The notes under the pieces: generated by a model
Told to the model about the DNA's origin: nothing
Databases searched by the model: none
Seen by the model: the letters and a program-made list of their open reading frames with translations, nothing else
Position numbers and translations under genes: made by a program
Assembly: GCF_008271805.1 (NCBI RefSeq)
Contig: NZ_VSRY01000140.1
Span: 62,001 to 126,000, forward strand
Direction of reading: 5' to 3'
Origin: Streptomyces sp. TRM49041
Lineage (GTDB): Bacteria; Actinomycetota; Actinomycetes; Streptomycetales; Streptomycetaceae
Length of the DNA stretch: 64,000 bases
In this document: positions 23,849 through 32,413 of the stretch, in pieces
Position numbering within the stretch: the stretch's first letter is position 1
Layout of the letters: every line of letters starts with the position of its first letter

Positions 23849-25399
23849 ATGGACGCTCTCAACGGACTCATCGACGGCTTCGGGGTGGCCTTCACCCCGG
23901 CCAACCTCCTCTACGTCTTCCTCGGCGTGCTCATGGGCACCGTGATCGGCATGCTGCCGGGCCTCGGCCCGATCAGCGCGATCTCGCTCATGATCCCGAT
24001 CGCGTTCACCATGGACCCGGTGTCGGCGATCATCATGCTCGCCGGTGTCTACTACGGCGCGATCTTCGGCGGCTCGACCTCGTCGATCCTGCTCAACGCC
24101 CCCGGCGTGGCCGGTACGGTCGCCACGTCCTTCGACGGCTATCCCATGGCCCGCCAGGGCAAGGCCGGCAAGGCGCTGGCGGTCGCCGCGATCGCCTCGT
24201 TCGTGGGCGGCACGGCCGGCGTGATCGGGCTGATGCTCATCGCGCCCTCGCTCTCCGCGGTCGCGGTCAGCTTCGGCCCGGCCGAGTACTTCTCGCTGAT
24301 GGTCCTCGGACTCACCGCCGTGGTCTCCCTCTCCGGGAACAACCTCACCAAGGGCCTCATCTCGGGCACCGTCGGCGTGATGATCGCTCTGATCGGCATC
24401 GACTCGCAGACCTCGACGCAGCGCTTCACCTTCGGGCAGATCGAGCTGTTCGAGGGCGTGGAGTTCCTGATCGTGGCGCTGGGTGTGTTCGCGCTCGCCG
24501 AGGTGTTCGTCATGCTGGTGAACGGCGGCAAGGGCAGCGGCAGGGAAGGCACGATCACCACGCTCCGGCTGAACCGCCGCGAGCTCAAGGACATGAGCGG
24601 CCCGACCGGGCGCGGCTCGGTCCTGGGCTTCTTCATCGGCGTGCTGCCGGGCGCGGGCGCGACGGTCGCGTCGTTCCTCTCGTACTCGTTCGAGAAGCGG
24701 CTGGCCAAGGACGGCAAGACCTTCGGCAAGGGCAACATCAAGGGCGTCGCCGCCCCCGAGTCCGCCAACAACGCGGCGGCGGTGGGCTCCTTCGTGCCGC
24801 TGCTGACGCTGGGCGTGCCGGGGTCGGGTACGACGGCGGTGCTGCTGGGCGCGCTGCTGGTGCTGGGTGTGCAGCCGGGTCCGCTGCTGATGACCGAGAA
24901 CCCGGACATGTTCTGGGGTGTCGTCGCCAGCATGTACATCGGCAACATCGTGCTGCTGATCCTGAACCTGCCGCTGATCCCGCTCTTCGCGAAGGTCCTC
25001 AAGACCCCGCAGAAGCTGTTGCTCCCGCTGGTCGTGGTGTTCTGTGTGGTCGGCGTGTACGGCCAGTCGTTCAGCGTCTTCGACCTGTGGCTGCTCGTCG
25101 CGTTCGGCGTCGTGGGCTTCCTGATGCGGGCCAACGACTTCCCCGCGGCGCCGCTCATCCTGGGGCTCATCCTGGGCGGTCTGATGGAGAAGTCGATGCG
25201 GCAGGCGCTGCTGATCTCCTCCGGTGACTTCAGCGCCTTCGTCACCAAGCCGATCTCCGCGGCTCTGCTGGCCGTGGCCGTGCTCTCGATGACGGCCCCG
25301 CTCTTCGGGGCCTGGCGCCGACGCCGCAAGGCCGGCCGGGCCGCGACGACCCCGACTCCGGCACCGGCCCAGGCGCCGGACGAGCGGATCGACGCCTGA
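23849..25399 (+). CDS. tctA: Tripartite tricarboxylate transporter large membrane subunit TctA
   Basis: 516-aa, about 12-helix protein, the ion-coupled permease for citrate and related acids. Family signatures: GTVIGMLPGLGPISAISLM (about 31), GVYYGAIFGGSTSSILLNAPG (about 67-87), GFFIGVLPGAGATVASFLSY (about 259-278) and APESANNAAAVGSFVPLLTL (about 302). 12 nt after tctB with GGAGACGG before ATG. A 20-bp hairpin follows. Confidence 0.95.
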   Translation: MDALNGLIDGFGVAFTPANLLYVFLGVLMGTVIGMLPGLGPISAISLMIPIAFTMDPVSAIIMLAGVYYGAIFGGSTSSILLNAPGVAGTVATSFDGYPMARQGKAGKALAVAAIASFVGGTAGVIGLMLIAPSLSAVAVSFGPAEYFSLMVLGLTAVVSLSGNNLTKGLISGTVGVMIALIGIDSQTSTQRFTFGQIELFEGVEFLIVALGVFALAEVFVMLVNGGKGSGREGTITTLRLNRRELKDMSGPTGRGSVLGFFIGVLPGAGATVASFLSYSFEKRLAKDGKTFGKGNIKGVAAPESANNAAAVGSFVPLLTLGVPGSGTTAVLLGALLVLGVQPGPLLMTENPDMFWGVVASMYIGNIVLLILNLPLIPLFAKVLKTPQKLLLPLVVVFCVVGVYGQSFSVFDLWLLVAFGVVGFLMRANDFPAAPLILGLILGGLMEKSMRQALLISSGDFSAFVTKPISAALLAVAVLSMTAPLFGAWRRRRKAGRAATTPTPAPAQAPDERIDA

Positions 25400-25428
25400 C
25401 GGGGGGACACCACGAGGGACACCATGCG

Positions 25429-25472
25429 GAAAGGGCGGCGGTGCCGGGACGACCCGGCACCGCCGCCCTTTC
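25429..25472. terminator. Strong bidirectional terminator between tctA and sulP
   Basis: A perfect 20-bp inverted repeat (left arm from GAAAGGGCGG, right arm ending GCCGCCCTTTC) with a 4-nt ACGA loop. It lies between the convergent ends of tctCBA and the SulP gene and can serve both strands. Confidence 0.95.
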
Positions 25473-25537
25473 GCCGTCGCCGGGCCGCCCGTGTCCCGGC
25501 CCCACCCGTGCCGGCCCTTGGCCGGGCGGCCCCTGGC

Positions 25538-27043
25538 TCAGTGGCCTGCGGTGAGCTGTCCCGCGAGCTTGTCGTGCATCTCGGCGCTCGGCTTGTTGAG
25601 GCCGATGATGGTGACCTTCTTGCCTCGCTGGGCGTACTTGTTCTCGATCGCGTCGAGGGCCGCGACGGAGGAGGCGTCCCAGATGTGGGCGTCGGACAGG
25701 TCGATGACGACGTCGTCCGGGTCGTCCTTGTAGTCGAACTGGTAGACGAGGTCGTTGGACGAGGCGAAGAACAGCTCGCCGGTGACCGCGTAGACGACCT
25801 GGTTGCCGTCCGGGTCGACGACCCCGGTGACCTCGGCGAGGTGCGCGACCCGCTTCGCGAAGATCACCATCGCGGTGACGGAGCCGACGATCACACCGAT
25901 GGCCAGGTTGTGCGTGGCGACGACGACCGCGACGGTCACGGCCATCACGAGGGTCTCGCCGAGCGGCAGCCGCTTCAGGGTCTTCGGCTGGATGGAGTGC
26001 CAGTCGAAGGTGGCGGCCGACACCATGATCATCACAGCGACCAGGGCGGCCATCGGGATGTCGGAGACGACGGGTCCGAAGGCGATGCACAGCACCATCA
26101 GGAAGGCACCGGCCAGGAACGTCGACAGCCGCGTCCGGGCACCCGACACCTTCACGTTGATCATGGTCTGGCCGATCATGGCGCAGCCGCCCATGCCGCC
26201 GAAGAAACCGGTGACGACATTGGCGATGCCCTGGCCGACCGACTCGCGGGTCTTGTTGGAGTGCGTGTCGGTGATGTCGTCCACCAGCTTGGCCGTCATC
26301 AGCGACTCCATCAGACCGACCAGCGCGAACGCGAAGGCGTACGGGGCGATGGTGGTCAGCGTGTCCACCGTGAACGGCACGTCGGGCAGGCCCGGGACCG
26401 GCAGCGAGGACGGCAGGTCACCCTTGTCGCCGACGGTCGGCACGGCGATACCGGCACCGATGGTGATGACGGTGAGGATGACGATGGAGACCAGCGGCGC
26501 GGGCACGACGCTGGTCAGCTTCGGGAAGAAGACCATCATCAGCAGCCCGCCGATGATCAGCGGGTAGACCACCCACGGCACGTCCCGCATCTCCGGCACC
26601 TGCGCCATGAAGATCAGGATCGCGAGGGCGTTGACGAAGCCCACCATCACGCTGCGCGGGATGAACCGCATGAGCTTGGCCACCCCGAGCGCCCCGAGGG
26701 CGATCTGCATCAGACCGCCGAGGATGACGGCGGCGATCAGATAGCCGAGGCCGTACTGGTGGTTCAGCGGGGCGATCACCAGGGCGATGGCGCCGGTCGC
26801 GGCGGAGATCATCGCCTTGCGGCCGCCGACGACCGCGATGACGACCGCCATCGTGAACGATGCGAACAGACCGATGGCCGGGTCGACACCCGCGATGATC
26901 GAGAACGAGATCGCCTCGGGGATCAGCGCCAGGGCCACCACCAGGCCGGCCAGCACCTCGGTCCGGAAGACCTTGGGGGAGGCGAGCCAGTCGGGCTTGG
27001 ACAGCTTGATCTGCTTGGGCGCAGCGGACAGCGGAGAGGACAT
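25538..27043 (-). CDS. SulP family inorganic anion transporter with STAS domain
   Basis: 501-aa membrane protein. About 10-12 helices start with VLAGLVVALALIPEAISFSI (about 29), the SulP pattern, then GPVVSDIPMAALVAVMIMV and related segments. The C-terminal STAS domain (about 405-500; VVIDLSDAHIWDASSVAALD, then KVTIIGLNKPS) is complete. SulP proteins carry sulfate, bicarbonate or dicarboxylates; substrate not readable. ATG 27043 chosen over an upstream in-frame start at 27208 because the extension is Arg/Pro-rich and unlike the family. A MerR gene is divergent. Confidence 0.92.
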   Translation of the reverse strand: MSSPLSAAPKQIKLSKPDWLASPKVFRTEVLAGLVVALALIPEAISFSIIAGVDPAIGLFASFTMAVVIAVVGGRKAMISAATGAIALVIAPLNHQYGLGYLIAAVILGGLMQIALGALGVAKLMRFIPRSVMVGFVNALAILIFMAQVPEMRDVPWVVYPLIIGGLLMMVFFPKLTSVVPAPLVSIVILTVITIGAGIAVPTVGDKGDLPSSLPVPGLPDVPFTVDTLTTIAPYAFAFALVGLMESLMTAKLVDDITDTHSNKTRESVGQGIANVVTGFFGGMGGCAMIGQTMINVKVSGARTRLSTFLAGAFLMVLCIAFGPVVSDIPMAALVAVMIMVSAATFDWHSIQPKTLKRLPLGETLVMAVTVAVVVATHNLAIGVIVGSVTAMVIFAKRVAHLAEVTGVVDPDGNQVVYAVTGELFFASSNDLVYQFDYKDDPDDVVIDLSDAHIWDASSVAALDAIENKYAQRGKKVTIIGLNKPSAEMHDKLAGQLTAGH

Positions 27044-27362
27044 ACGACCGTTTCTCGTTCCGGAGATTCCCCGGCGGCCCGGCCACGACGGGGGCCCTGC
27101 CGGTGGGAGGTGGCGGCCCTGTCGGACCGCCGGTCGGGCATCATTGCCCGGAAGCCATGGGGCGCCGCCCGGCAGACCGTGTGGGGTCCGTTCCGGGGGC
27201 GAACGCATCCGACTCTACCCTGACGTGAGGGCAGAGTGTGACGTGCGGCTTGTGAAATGCAGGTGAACCGGCGCCCGGGACCTGTGATTCAAGCCACGTA
27301 TCCTGGGCGGCTTCGAACCTTCGGATCTCTGATGGCGGACGCGGAATGGAGCAGGCGGGGCG
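27044..27362. promoter_or_regulatory. 319-nt divergent region between sulP and a MerR gene
   Basis: No gene is supported. Two TGACGTG copies lie about 20 nt apart near 27219 and 27239, within CTACCCTGACGTGAGGGC and its downstream neighbour. They are possible sites for the adjacent MerR regulator. A small CGGGCA/TGCCCG hairpin lies near 27135-27150. Confidence 0.35.
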
Positions 27363-27770
27363 ATGACGGACCAGCGGCGGCAGATGCAGATCGGCGAGGT
27401 GGCCGAGCGGACCGGGCTGTCGCTGCGCACGATCCGCCACTACGAGGACGTGGGTCTCGTCATGCCGTCCGCACGCAGCAAGGGCGGCTTCCGGCTCTAC
27501 ACCGAGCTCGACGTCGAGCGGCTCATGGTCATCCGCCGGATGAAGCCGCTGGACTTCTCGCTGGACGAGATGCGTGAACTGCTGGAGATCACCGACCGGC
27601 TCGCGGCGACGGAAGAGCCGCCGACGGGCGAGGAGCGGGAACGGCTGCGGGAGCGCCTGGACGCGTACCGGATGGTTGCCGACGCGCGCTGCGAGAAGCT
27701 GCGCGCGCAGCTCATGGCCGCCGAGGACTTCGCGACGACACTGCACCGGAAGCTGGACGCGGCACGCTGA
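27363..27770 (+). CDS. MerR family transcriptional regulator (paralogue of the 5.8-kb MerR)
   Basis: 135 aa. MQIGEVAERTGLSLRTIRHY starts at residue 8, then SARSKGGFRLYTELDVERL, and a dimerisation helix with the shared RRMKPLDFSLDEMRELLEIT segment. No sensor Cys or extra ligand domain. Its divergent position suggests it regulates sulP, and perhaps the 5.8-kb paralogue recognises similar DNA. ATG 27363 follows GGCGGGGCG. Confidence 0.9.
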   Translation: MTDQRRQMQIGEVAERTGLSLRTIRHYEDVGLVMPSARSKGGFRLYTELDVERLMVIRRMKPLDFSLDEMRELLEITDRLAATEEPPTGEERERLRERLDAYRMVADARCEKLRAQLMAAEDFATTLHRKLDAAR

Positions 27771-27916
27771 GGGCTCCCGCCACCCCGGGCGCGGGGCGCG
27801 GGGTTGGCGCGGGGTTGGCGCGGCGGTGGGCTCGGCCGAGTGCGGGCTTGTCGCCGGACTCCACGGCGAATTCCCGGCCCCGGTCCGTCACCTCCCCGTA
27901 AGACCGGTCCTGCCGC

Positions 27917-28231
27917 TCAGAGGAGCCCGCGCCCCCCACTCGTCGGCCGGGGCCCGTGGTACACGAGGACCGCGCCCCCTCCCGCCCGTACCGCCTCCAC
28001 GGCGACCTGGTGCAGGGCACGGCTCTCGGCCTCCGACCGGCAGGGGACGGGGCTCCCCGTGAGGGTGAACCAGTCCGAGCCGCCGCTGTACTGGACCGCG
28101 ACGTCCGCCTCGGTGTCGTGCCAGGTGGTGTGCACGGTCAGGTCGCCGGTCACGATGCCCACCTCGTCGGTGCGGACGCCGCCCGCGCCCGCGAAGACTT
28201 CCACCGTCGTCCAAGAAGCCCATGCGGTCAT
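27917..28231 (-). CDS. Small protein of unknown function
   Basis: 104 aa, no signal or membrane segment. It reads as an antiparallel beta-protein (GIVTGDLTVHTTWHDTEADV, then DWFTLTGSPVPC) followed by a helix (AESRALHQVAVEAVRAG). ATG 28231 with GAGGTG upstream. I do not recognise it; the good ribosome binding site and the alternating strand pattern support a real gene. Confidence 0.6.
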   Translation of the reverse strand: MTAWASWTTVEVFAGAGGVRTDEVGIVTGDLTVHTTWHDTEADVAVQYSGGSDWFTLTGSPVPCRSEAESRALHQVAVEAVRAGGGAVLVYHGPRPTSGGRGLL

Positions 28232-28397
28232 GGCCGCACCTCTTTCCGCTGCGGAGAGTGCTCGTTCGTCCTTGGATCAACCATGCGCCCGGTCATCGCG
28301 CCACGTCGAGCCGTGTGACGTGCGGGGCGTGCATAGCCCTGGGTATCGAGGGAACCCGTCACGGCTACGGGCACGAGGAGGAGGACGGGGTGTGCAC

Positions 28398-28787
28398 ATG
28401 ACGACCCGTCACATGACACCAGCGGAAGACGCCAGGATCGGTGTCCGCGCGGTGTCGGAGGTCGAGTCGGCGTACCGAAGTCTCACGGCGGAGGACGTCG
28501 CGGACCACAGGTCAGGCAGCACGGCCAGGCCCGGCCGGTCCTTGCCGACCGAGCTGTCCCAGGGGGCGGCGGACGCCTACGAGTGGGCACTGGGCCGCAG
28601 TCGCCACGGGCCGGTCACGGGAGCGCCGTCGCGCGAGGTGCCCGCTCTGTGGGCCCTGACCGCCGAGGTGGACGCGGCGGCGGTCCTGCTGGACGATCCG
28701 GTCTGCTCCGGCGACACCTGGCAGTACGCGCGGGGCGCGCATGACGCCCTGGCCTGGATCTGCGGGCACAGCGACCGGCACGTGTGA
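28398..28787 (+). CDS. Small protein of unknown function
   Basis: 129 aa, soluble and helical (EDARIGVRAVSEVESAYRSL, then AADAYEWALGRSRHGPVTG and a C-terminal TWQYARGAHDALAWICGH). ATG 28398 lies behind GAGGAGGAGG; GTG 28392 is also possible. The 166-nt divergent gap to the preceding gene contains a GGGTAT (28341) like the -10 of stress-sigma promoters, but no well-spaced -35. Function unknown. Confidence 0.6.
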   Translation: MTTRHMTPAEDARIGVRAVSEVESAYRSLTAEDVADHRSGSTARPGRSLPTELSQGAADAYEWALGRSRHGPVTGAPSREVPALWALTAEVDAAAVLLDDPVCSGDTWQYARGAHDALAWICGHSDRHV

Positions 28788-28846
28788 CCACCCCCGGTCG
28801 GCGGGCCGGTGTCCCCGCCTCAGCCGGGCGGAACCCTGTCCCCGGC

Positions 28847-29197
28847 TCAGCCTGGCGGGACCGCGTCCCCGGGGTGCTCCCGCCGCTGCCGCAGCTGCTC
28901 GTTGAGGCGCTGGGCCTCCTCCAGCTGGTCCTCGAGGATGATGATGCGGCAGGCCGCCTCGATGGGAGTGCCCTGGTCGACGAGTTCGCGCGCCCTCGCG
29001 GCGATTCGCAGCTGGTAGCGCGAGTACCGTCGGTGACCCCCCTCGGACCTCAGCGGGGTGATGAGCCTCGCCTCGCCGAGCGCCCGCAGGAAGGCGGGCG
29101 TGGTGCCGATCAGCTCCGCGGCCCGCCCCATCGTGTACGCGGGGTAGTCGTCGTCGTCGAGATGGTCGGCGGGGGTATGTCGCGCTCCGGGAGCCAT
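28847..29197 (-). CDS. MerR-like helix-turn-helix regulator
   Basis: 116 aa. The HTH (YTMGRAAELIGTTPAFLRAL, about 22-41) and RSEGGHRRYSRYQLRIAARA wing (about 51-70) are of MerR/HspR type. A coiled-coil C-terminus (IILEDQLEEAQRLNEQLRQR) follows. ATG 29197 with AAAGG upstream. It is divergent from the cold-shock gene at 29.6 kb and could regulate it; this is positional inference. Confidence 0.85.
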   Translation of the reverse strand: MAPGARHTPADHLDDDDYPAYTMGRAAELIGTTPAFLRALGEARLITPLRSEGGHRRYSRYQLRIAARARELVDQGTPIEAACRIIILEDQLEEAQRLNEQLRQRREHPGDAVPPG

Positions 29198-29631
29198 GCG
29201 CGCCTTTCGTCCTGGGCGTCGGAGGAACGGTAGCCGCCGCCGGTGACGCATGTCTATTCCGGCCGATGCAGATTCAGGGGGGCCACCCGCCCCGTGCACA
29301 GGGCCTAGCCGCCCTCCGTCCCGGTGCGTGCCCGTAGGAATGAGCAGAGAAAACCTGAAGTCGCCGATGGAGAAATGCCCGCATGTCGCGTGGGCCGCTT
29401 TTCCCCCGTAGGTGTGAAGGTGGCGCGGAAAATTCTGTACCAATGCGAAATCGGCGTGGTACTGTCGGTGTCAGTTGCAGTTGTGGTTCCCAGAGCTTTA
29501 TGTGCTCCCATCGCCGTACGAGCGGTGGAGCACTTTTGTGTGGCCGGGTTTTTCCGGACGGGGCATCATCGCGGCGACGCGAGGCTCGCGCAGTGCGGGT
29601 CCGAGAAATTCCCCGTGAGGAGAAAAAAATT

Positions 29632-29835
29632 ATGGCTACTGGCGTAGTGAAGTGGTTCAACGCTGAAAAGGGCTTCGGCTTCATCCAGCAGGACGGTGGC
29701 GGCGCCGACGTGTTCGCCCACTACTCCAACATCGCGACCTCCGGCTTCCGTGAGCTCCAGGAAGGCCAGAAGGTCACCTTCGACGTGACGCAGGGCCAGA
29801 AGGGCCCGCAGGCGGAGAACATCCTCCCCGCCTGA
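29632..29835 (+). CDS. Cold-shock protein (CspA family)
   Basis: 67-aa single-strand nucleic-acid-binding OB fold. RNP1 is KGFGFIQQ and RNP2 is DVFAHYS; it starts MATGVVKWFNAEKG and ends NILPA. An RNA chaperone by family. AGGAG precedes ATG by 10 nt. The 300 nt upstream are AT-rich and may form a long leader as is usual for csp genes. A strong hairpin follows, so it is mainly monocistronic although a DEAD-box helicase lies downstream. Confidence 0.96.
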   Translation: MATGVVKWFNAEKGFGFIQQDGGGADVFAHYSNIATSGFRELQEGQKVTFDVTQGQKGPQAENILPA

Positions 29836-29856
29836 CGTCAAGGCGTTCCGACGCTT

Positions 29857-29890
29857 GCCGGGGCCCGCACCTTGGGGTGCGGGCCCCGGC
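29857..29890 (+). terminator. Terminator after the cold-shock gene
   Basis: A perfect 15-bp stem (GCCGGGGCCCGCACC pairs with its complement) with a TTGG loop, 21 nt after the csp stop. Confidence 0.93.
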
Positions 29891-30018
29891 GTCGTGCTAC
29901 GGCGCAGGCCGTACGCCGGCACCGTCCTGCGGTGCCACTTCTCGCGAGGCGCACGATCGCCCGCCCGGCTGAATCGAGGGCCGTGAATTCCTCGATCTTT
30001 TGATTGAGGAATATTCTC

Positions 30019-31497
30019 TTGGCTCGTACGTCCCGCTCCCGGGGCCACTACTCGCGGACGCGTTCGGCTGCCGCTGAGCCGGCCCGGCGCCCGAAATCCA
30101 CGAAGAACGGGAAGTCCGCCGAAACGCCCAGGCGCCGTGGCTCCGGCCAGTCCGCGCACCGCGATTTCGCCCTCCCCGTCACCCACACCCCGCCGCTGCC
30201 GCCCGTCGAGGCCTTCGCGGACCTCGACCTGCCCGCCGCCATGCTGGAGGCGCTCGCCGCCGAAGGGGTGACGGTGCCGTTCCCCATCCAGGGGGCGACC
30301 CTGCCGAACTCCCTGGCTGGCCGTGACGTCCTCGGCCGTGGCCGCACCGGCTCCGGCAAGACCCTCGCCTTCGGGCTGGCCGTGCTGGCCCGACTCGCGG
30401 CCGGCAGGCGTGCCGAGCCCCGCCGTCCGCTGGCCCTGGTCCTCGTCCCCACCCGGGAGCTGGCCCAGCAGGTCACCGACGCCCTCACCCCGTACGCGCG
30501 CGCCCTCGGGCTGCGGCAGGCCACGGTGGTCGGTGGCATGTCGATCGGCCGCCAGTCCGCCGCCCTGCGCGACGGCACCGACCTCGTGGTCGCCACCCCC
30601 GGCCGGCTGCGCGACCTCGTCGACCGCGGCGACTGCCGCCTGGACGACGTCGCCGTCACCGTCCTCGACGAGGCCGACCAGATGACCGACATGGGGTTCC
30701 TGCCGCAGATCACCGGGCTGCTCGACCTGACCTCGGCCGACACACAGCGGCTGCTCTTCTCGGCCACCCTCGACCGGAACGTCGACGCCCTCGTCCGGCG
30801 CTATCTGCACGACCCGGTCGTCCACTCCGTCGACCCGCCGGCCGCGGCCGTCACCTCGATGGAGCACCACGTCCTGCACGTCCACGACGCGGACAAGAAC
30901 GCCACGACGACGGAGATCGCCGCCCGTGACGGGCGCGTGATCATGTTCCTGGACACCAAGCACGGCGTGGACCGGCTCACCAAGCACCTGCTGAAGAGCG
31001 GTGTACGGGCCTCAGCACTGCACGGCGGCAAGAGCCAGCCGCAGCGGACCCGGACCCTCGCGCAGTTCAAGGAAGGCCACGTCAACGTCCTGGTCGCGAC
31101 GAACGTGGCGGCCCGCGGCATCCACGTCGACGACCTCGACCTCGTCGTGAACGTCGACCCGCCCGGCGACCACAAGGACTATCTGCACCGCGGCGGCCGC
31201 ACCGCCCGCGCGGGCGAGTCCGGCAGTGTCGTCACGATCGTCCTGCCGCATCAGCGGCGTGAGGTCGACAGCCTGATGGCGACCGCCGGGATCAAGCCCC
31301 GGACCACCGCCGTCCGCTCCGGCGACGCCGAGCTGACCCGCATCACCGGTGCCCGGACCCCCTCCGGCATACCGGTCGTCATCACGGCCCCCGTCCCCGC
31401 ACAGGGCGCGAAGGCGGCTCCTGGACGCCGTCGACGCGGCGGCGCCGCACGACGGCCCCGACGTCCCGCCCGCGGCGGAGCGGCCCGCCAGCAGTAA
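30019..31497 (+). CDS. DEAD-box ATP-dependent RNA helicase
   Basis: 492-aa helicase. Basic N-terminal extension (about 1-55), Q motif FPIQGATLP, motif I GRGRTGSGKT (about 108-117), Ia PTRELA, II DEAD (about 216), III SAT, IV-VI in FLDTKHGV, ATNVAARGIHVDDL and HRGGRTARAG, then an Arg/Gly-rich tail. TTG 30019 is chosen because TTGAGGA lies 8 nt upstream. Near the cold-shock gene and SCO5918-like gene, the layout known around SCO5918-SCO5921 in S. coelicolor. It probably unwinds RNA in the cold. Confidence 0.93.
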   Translation: MARTSRSRGHYSRTRSAAAEPARRPKSTKNGKSAETPRRRGSGQSAHRDFALPVTHTPPLPPVEAFADLDLPAAMLEALAAEGVTVPFPIQGATLPNSLAGRDVLGRGRTGSGKTLAFGLAVLARLAAGRRAEPRRPLALVLVPTRELAQQVTDALTPYARALGLRQATVVGGMSIGRQSAALRDGTDLVVATPGRLRDLVDRGDCRLDDVAVTVLDEADQMTDMGFLPQITGLLDLTSADTQRLLFSATLDRNVDALVRRYLHDPVVHSVDPPAAAVTSMEHHVLHVHDADKNATTTEIAARDGRVIMFLDTKHGVDRLTKHLLKSGVRASALHGGKSQPQRTRTLAQFKEGHVNVLVATNVAARGIHVDDLDLVVNVDPPGDHKDYLHRGGRTARAGESGSVVTIVLPHQRREVDSLMATAGIKPRTTAVRSGDAELTRITGARTPSGIPVVITAPVPAQGAKAAPGRRRRGGAARRPRRPARGGAARQQ

Positions 31498-31557
31498 CCG
31501 CGCCCCGGCGGGCCGTACTCCTTCCTCCCCACCGCTCCGACGACCCTGTGAGGCACC

Positions 31558-31821
31558 ATGCGCTGTGTGATCGCCCGCTTCCCCTTCGACTTCGTCATGA
31601 GCGAGGTGGAGGGCCTGATGTCCGGCGTCCGACCGGAGCCGGCCGTCGGCCCGTGCGCGGTCATCGGCCGCCGCACCTACCCCGTCAAGCAGGTCGGAGA
31701 GATCATCACCAAGCAGGACCGGCGCGACTTCACCGCGCTTGAGGTGACCCGCGCCCTGCGACGCCTCGGCTTCACCTGTGTCACCAACGTGGCCGAACCG
31801 ACGACGGAACCGCACGCCTGA
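31558..31821 (+). CDS. SCO5918-like small conserved protein
   Basis: 87 aa, soluble. MRCVIARFPFDFVMSEVEGL, then VGPCAVIGRRTYPVKQVGEI and ITKQDRRDFTALEVTRAL. From memory this matches the actinomycete family named after SCO5918, encoded beside a DEAD-box helicase. Function unknown. GTGAGG before ATG. It follows the helicase by 60 nt and may be co-transcribed. Confidence 0.75.
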   Translation: MRCVIARFPFDFVMSEVEGLMSGVRPEPAVGPCAVIGRRTYPVKQVGEIITKQDRRDFTALEVTRALRRLGFTCVTNVAEPTTEPHA

Positions 31822-31948
31822 CGCGTACGGCACGCGCGACGCAGCACACGCGCTTCGCGCGGGGCACACCGATGCCCGTGGCACCCCGGGACGCGGCCCC
31901 GCCCCACGCCGGCGGCCGCCGCCCCGTACGGTCGGCGGCCCGGATGTC

Positions 31949-32323
31949 TCAGCCGTCCGTGTAACTGAAGTCGCCCACCGTCCAGCCGCTCACGTCCTCG
32001 ATGGCCACCCGGTACATCCCGCCGGTCTCGGGGATCCCCACCGTGCCCTGCAGGATCCTGGCGACATGGAAGTGCAGGTGTGTGGGGGCCGCGTCCCGCC
32101 CGGGGTGCGTGCCCGCGTCCGGCGCCGCGAACACCTTCGCGAACGCGCCGAGCCGCTCCGAGTCCCGGAGGACCTCCGCCACCCGCTCCCGCCACACGGA
32201 CTCGGGTGCGAGCCGCCCGGTGATGACGGCACCGTCGACCACGACGGTGAGCGACATCTGATTGGACTGCTCCGACTCCACGGTCGCCGCGACATTCACG
32301 AGCAGGGCATCAGGCTTCGTCAT
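31949..32323 (-). CDS. GvpU-like small protein (gas-vesicle accessory family?)
   Basis: 124 aa. An N-terminal helix (DALLVNVAATVESEQSNQM) is followed by beta-strands LTVVVDGAVITGRLAPESVW, then THLHFHVARIL ... IPETGGMYRVAIEDVSGWTVG. This strand pattern and the closing GW(T/S)xG resemble GvpU, a gas-vesicle accessory protein, but I rely on memory. No other gvp gene is in the window, so a vesicle role cannot be assumed. ATG 32323. Confidence 0.5.
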   Translation of the reverse strand: MTKPDALLVNVAATVESEQSNQMSLTVVVDGAVITGRLAPESVWRERVAEVLRDSERLGAFAKVFAAPDAGTHPGRDAAPTHLHFHVARILQGTVGIPETGGMYRVAIEDVSGWTVGDFSYTDG

Positions 32324-32413
32324 GCCCCGAACTTACAAGCCCTCGCGCCGAACCGGGGCCCTTCCTGCCCGAACCGCGTTCAGGCGGTGTCCGAAACCGT
32401 GCCAAGGGGCCCG

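Noticed and set aside
25424..27223. 599-aa + strand frame across sulP
   Set aside because: His/Asp/Arg-rich antisense of the SulP gene and covering the terminator.
28341..28346. Stress-sigma (SigB-type) promoter before the 28398 gene
   Set aside because: GGGTAT is present but no GNNT/GTTT is found at 14-16 nt spacing.
29566..30987. 473-aa - strand frame across the csp and helicase genes
   Set aside because: Antisense; the + strand encodes clear CSP and DEAD-box motifs.
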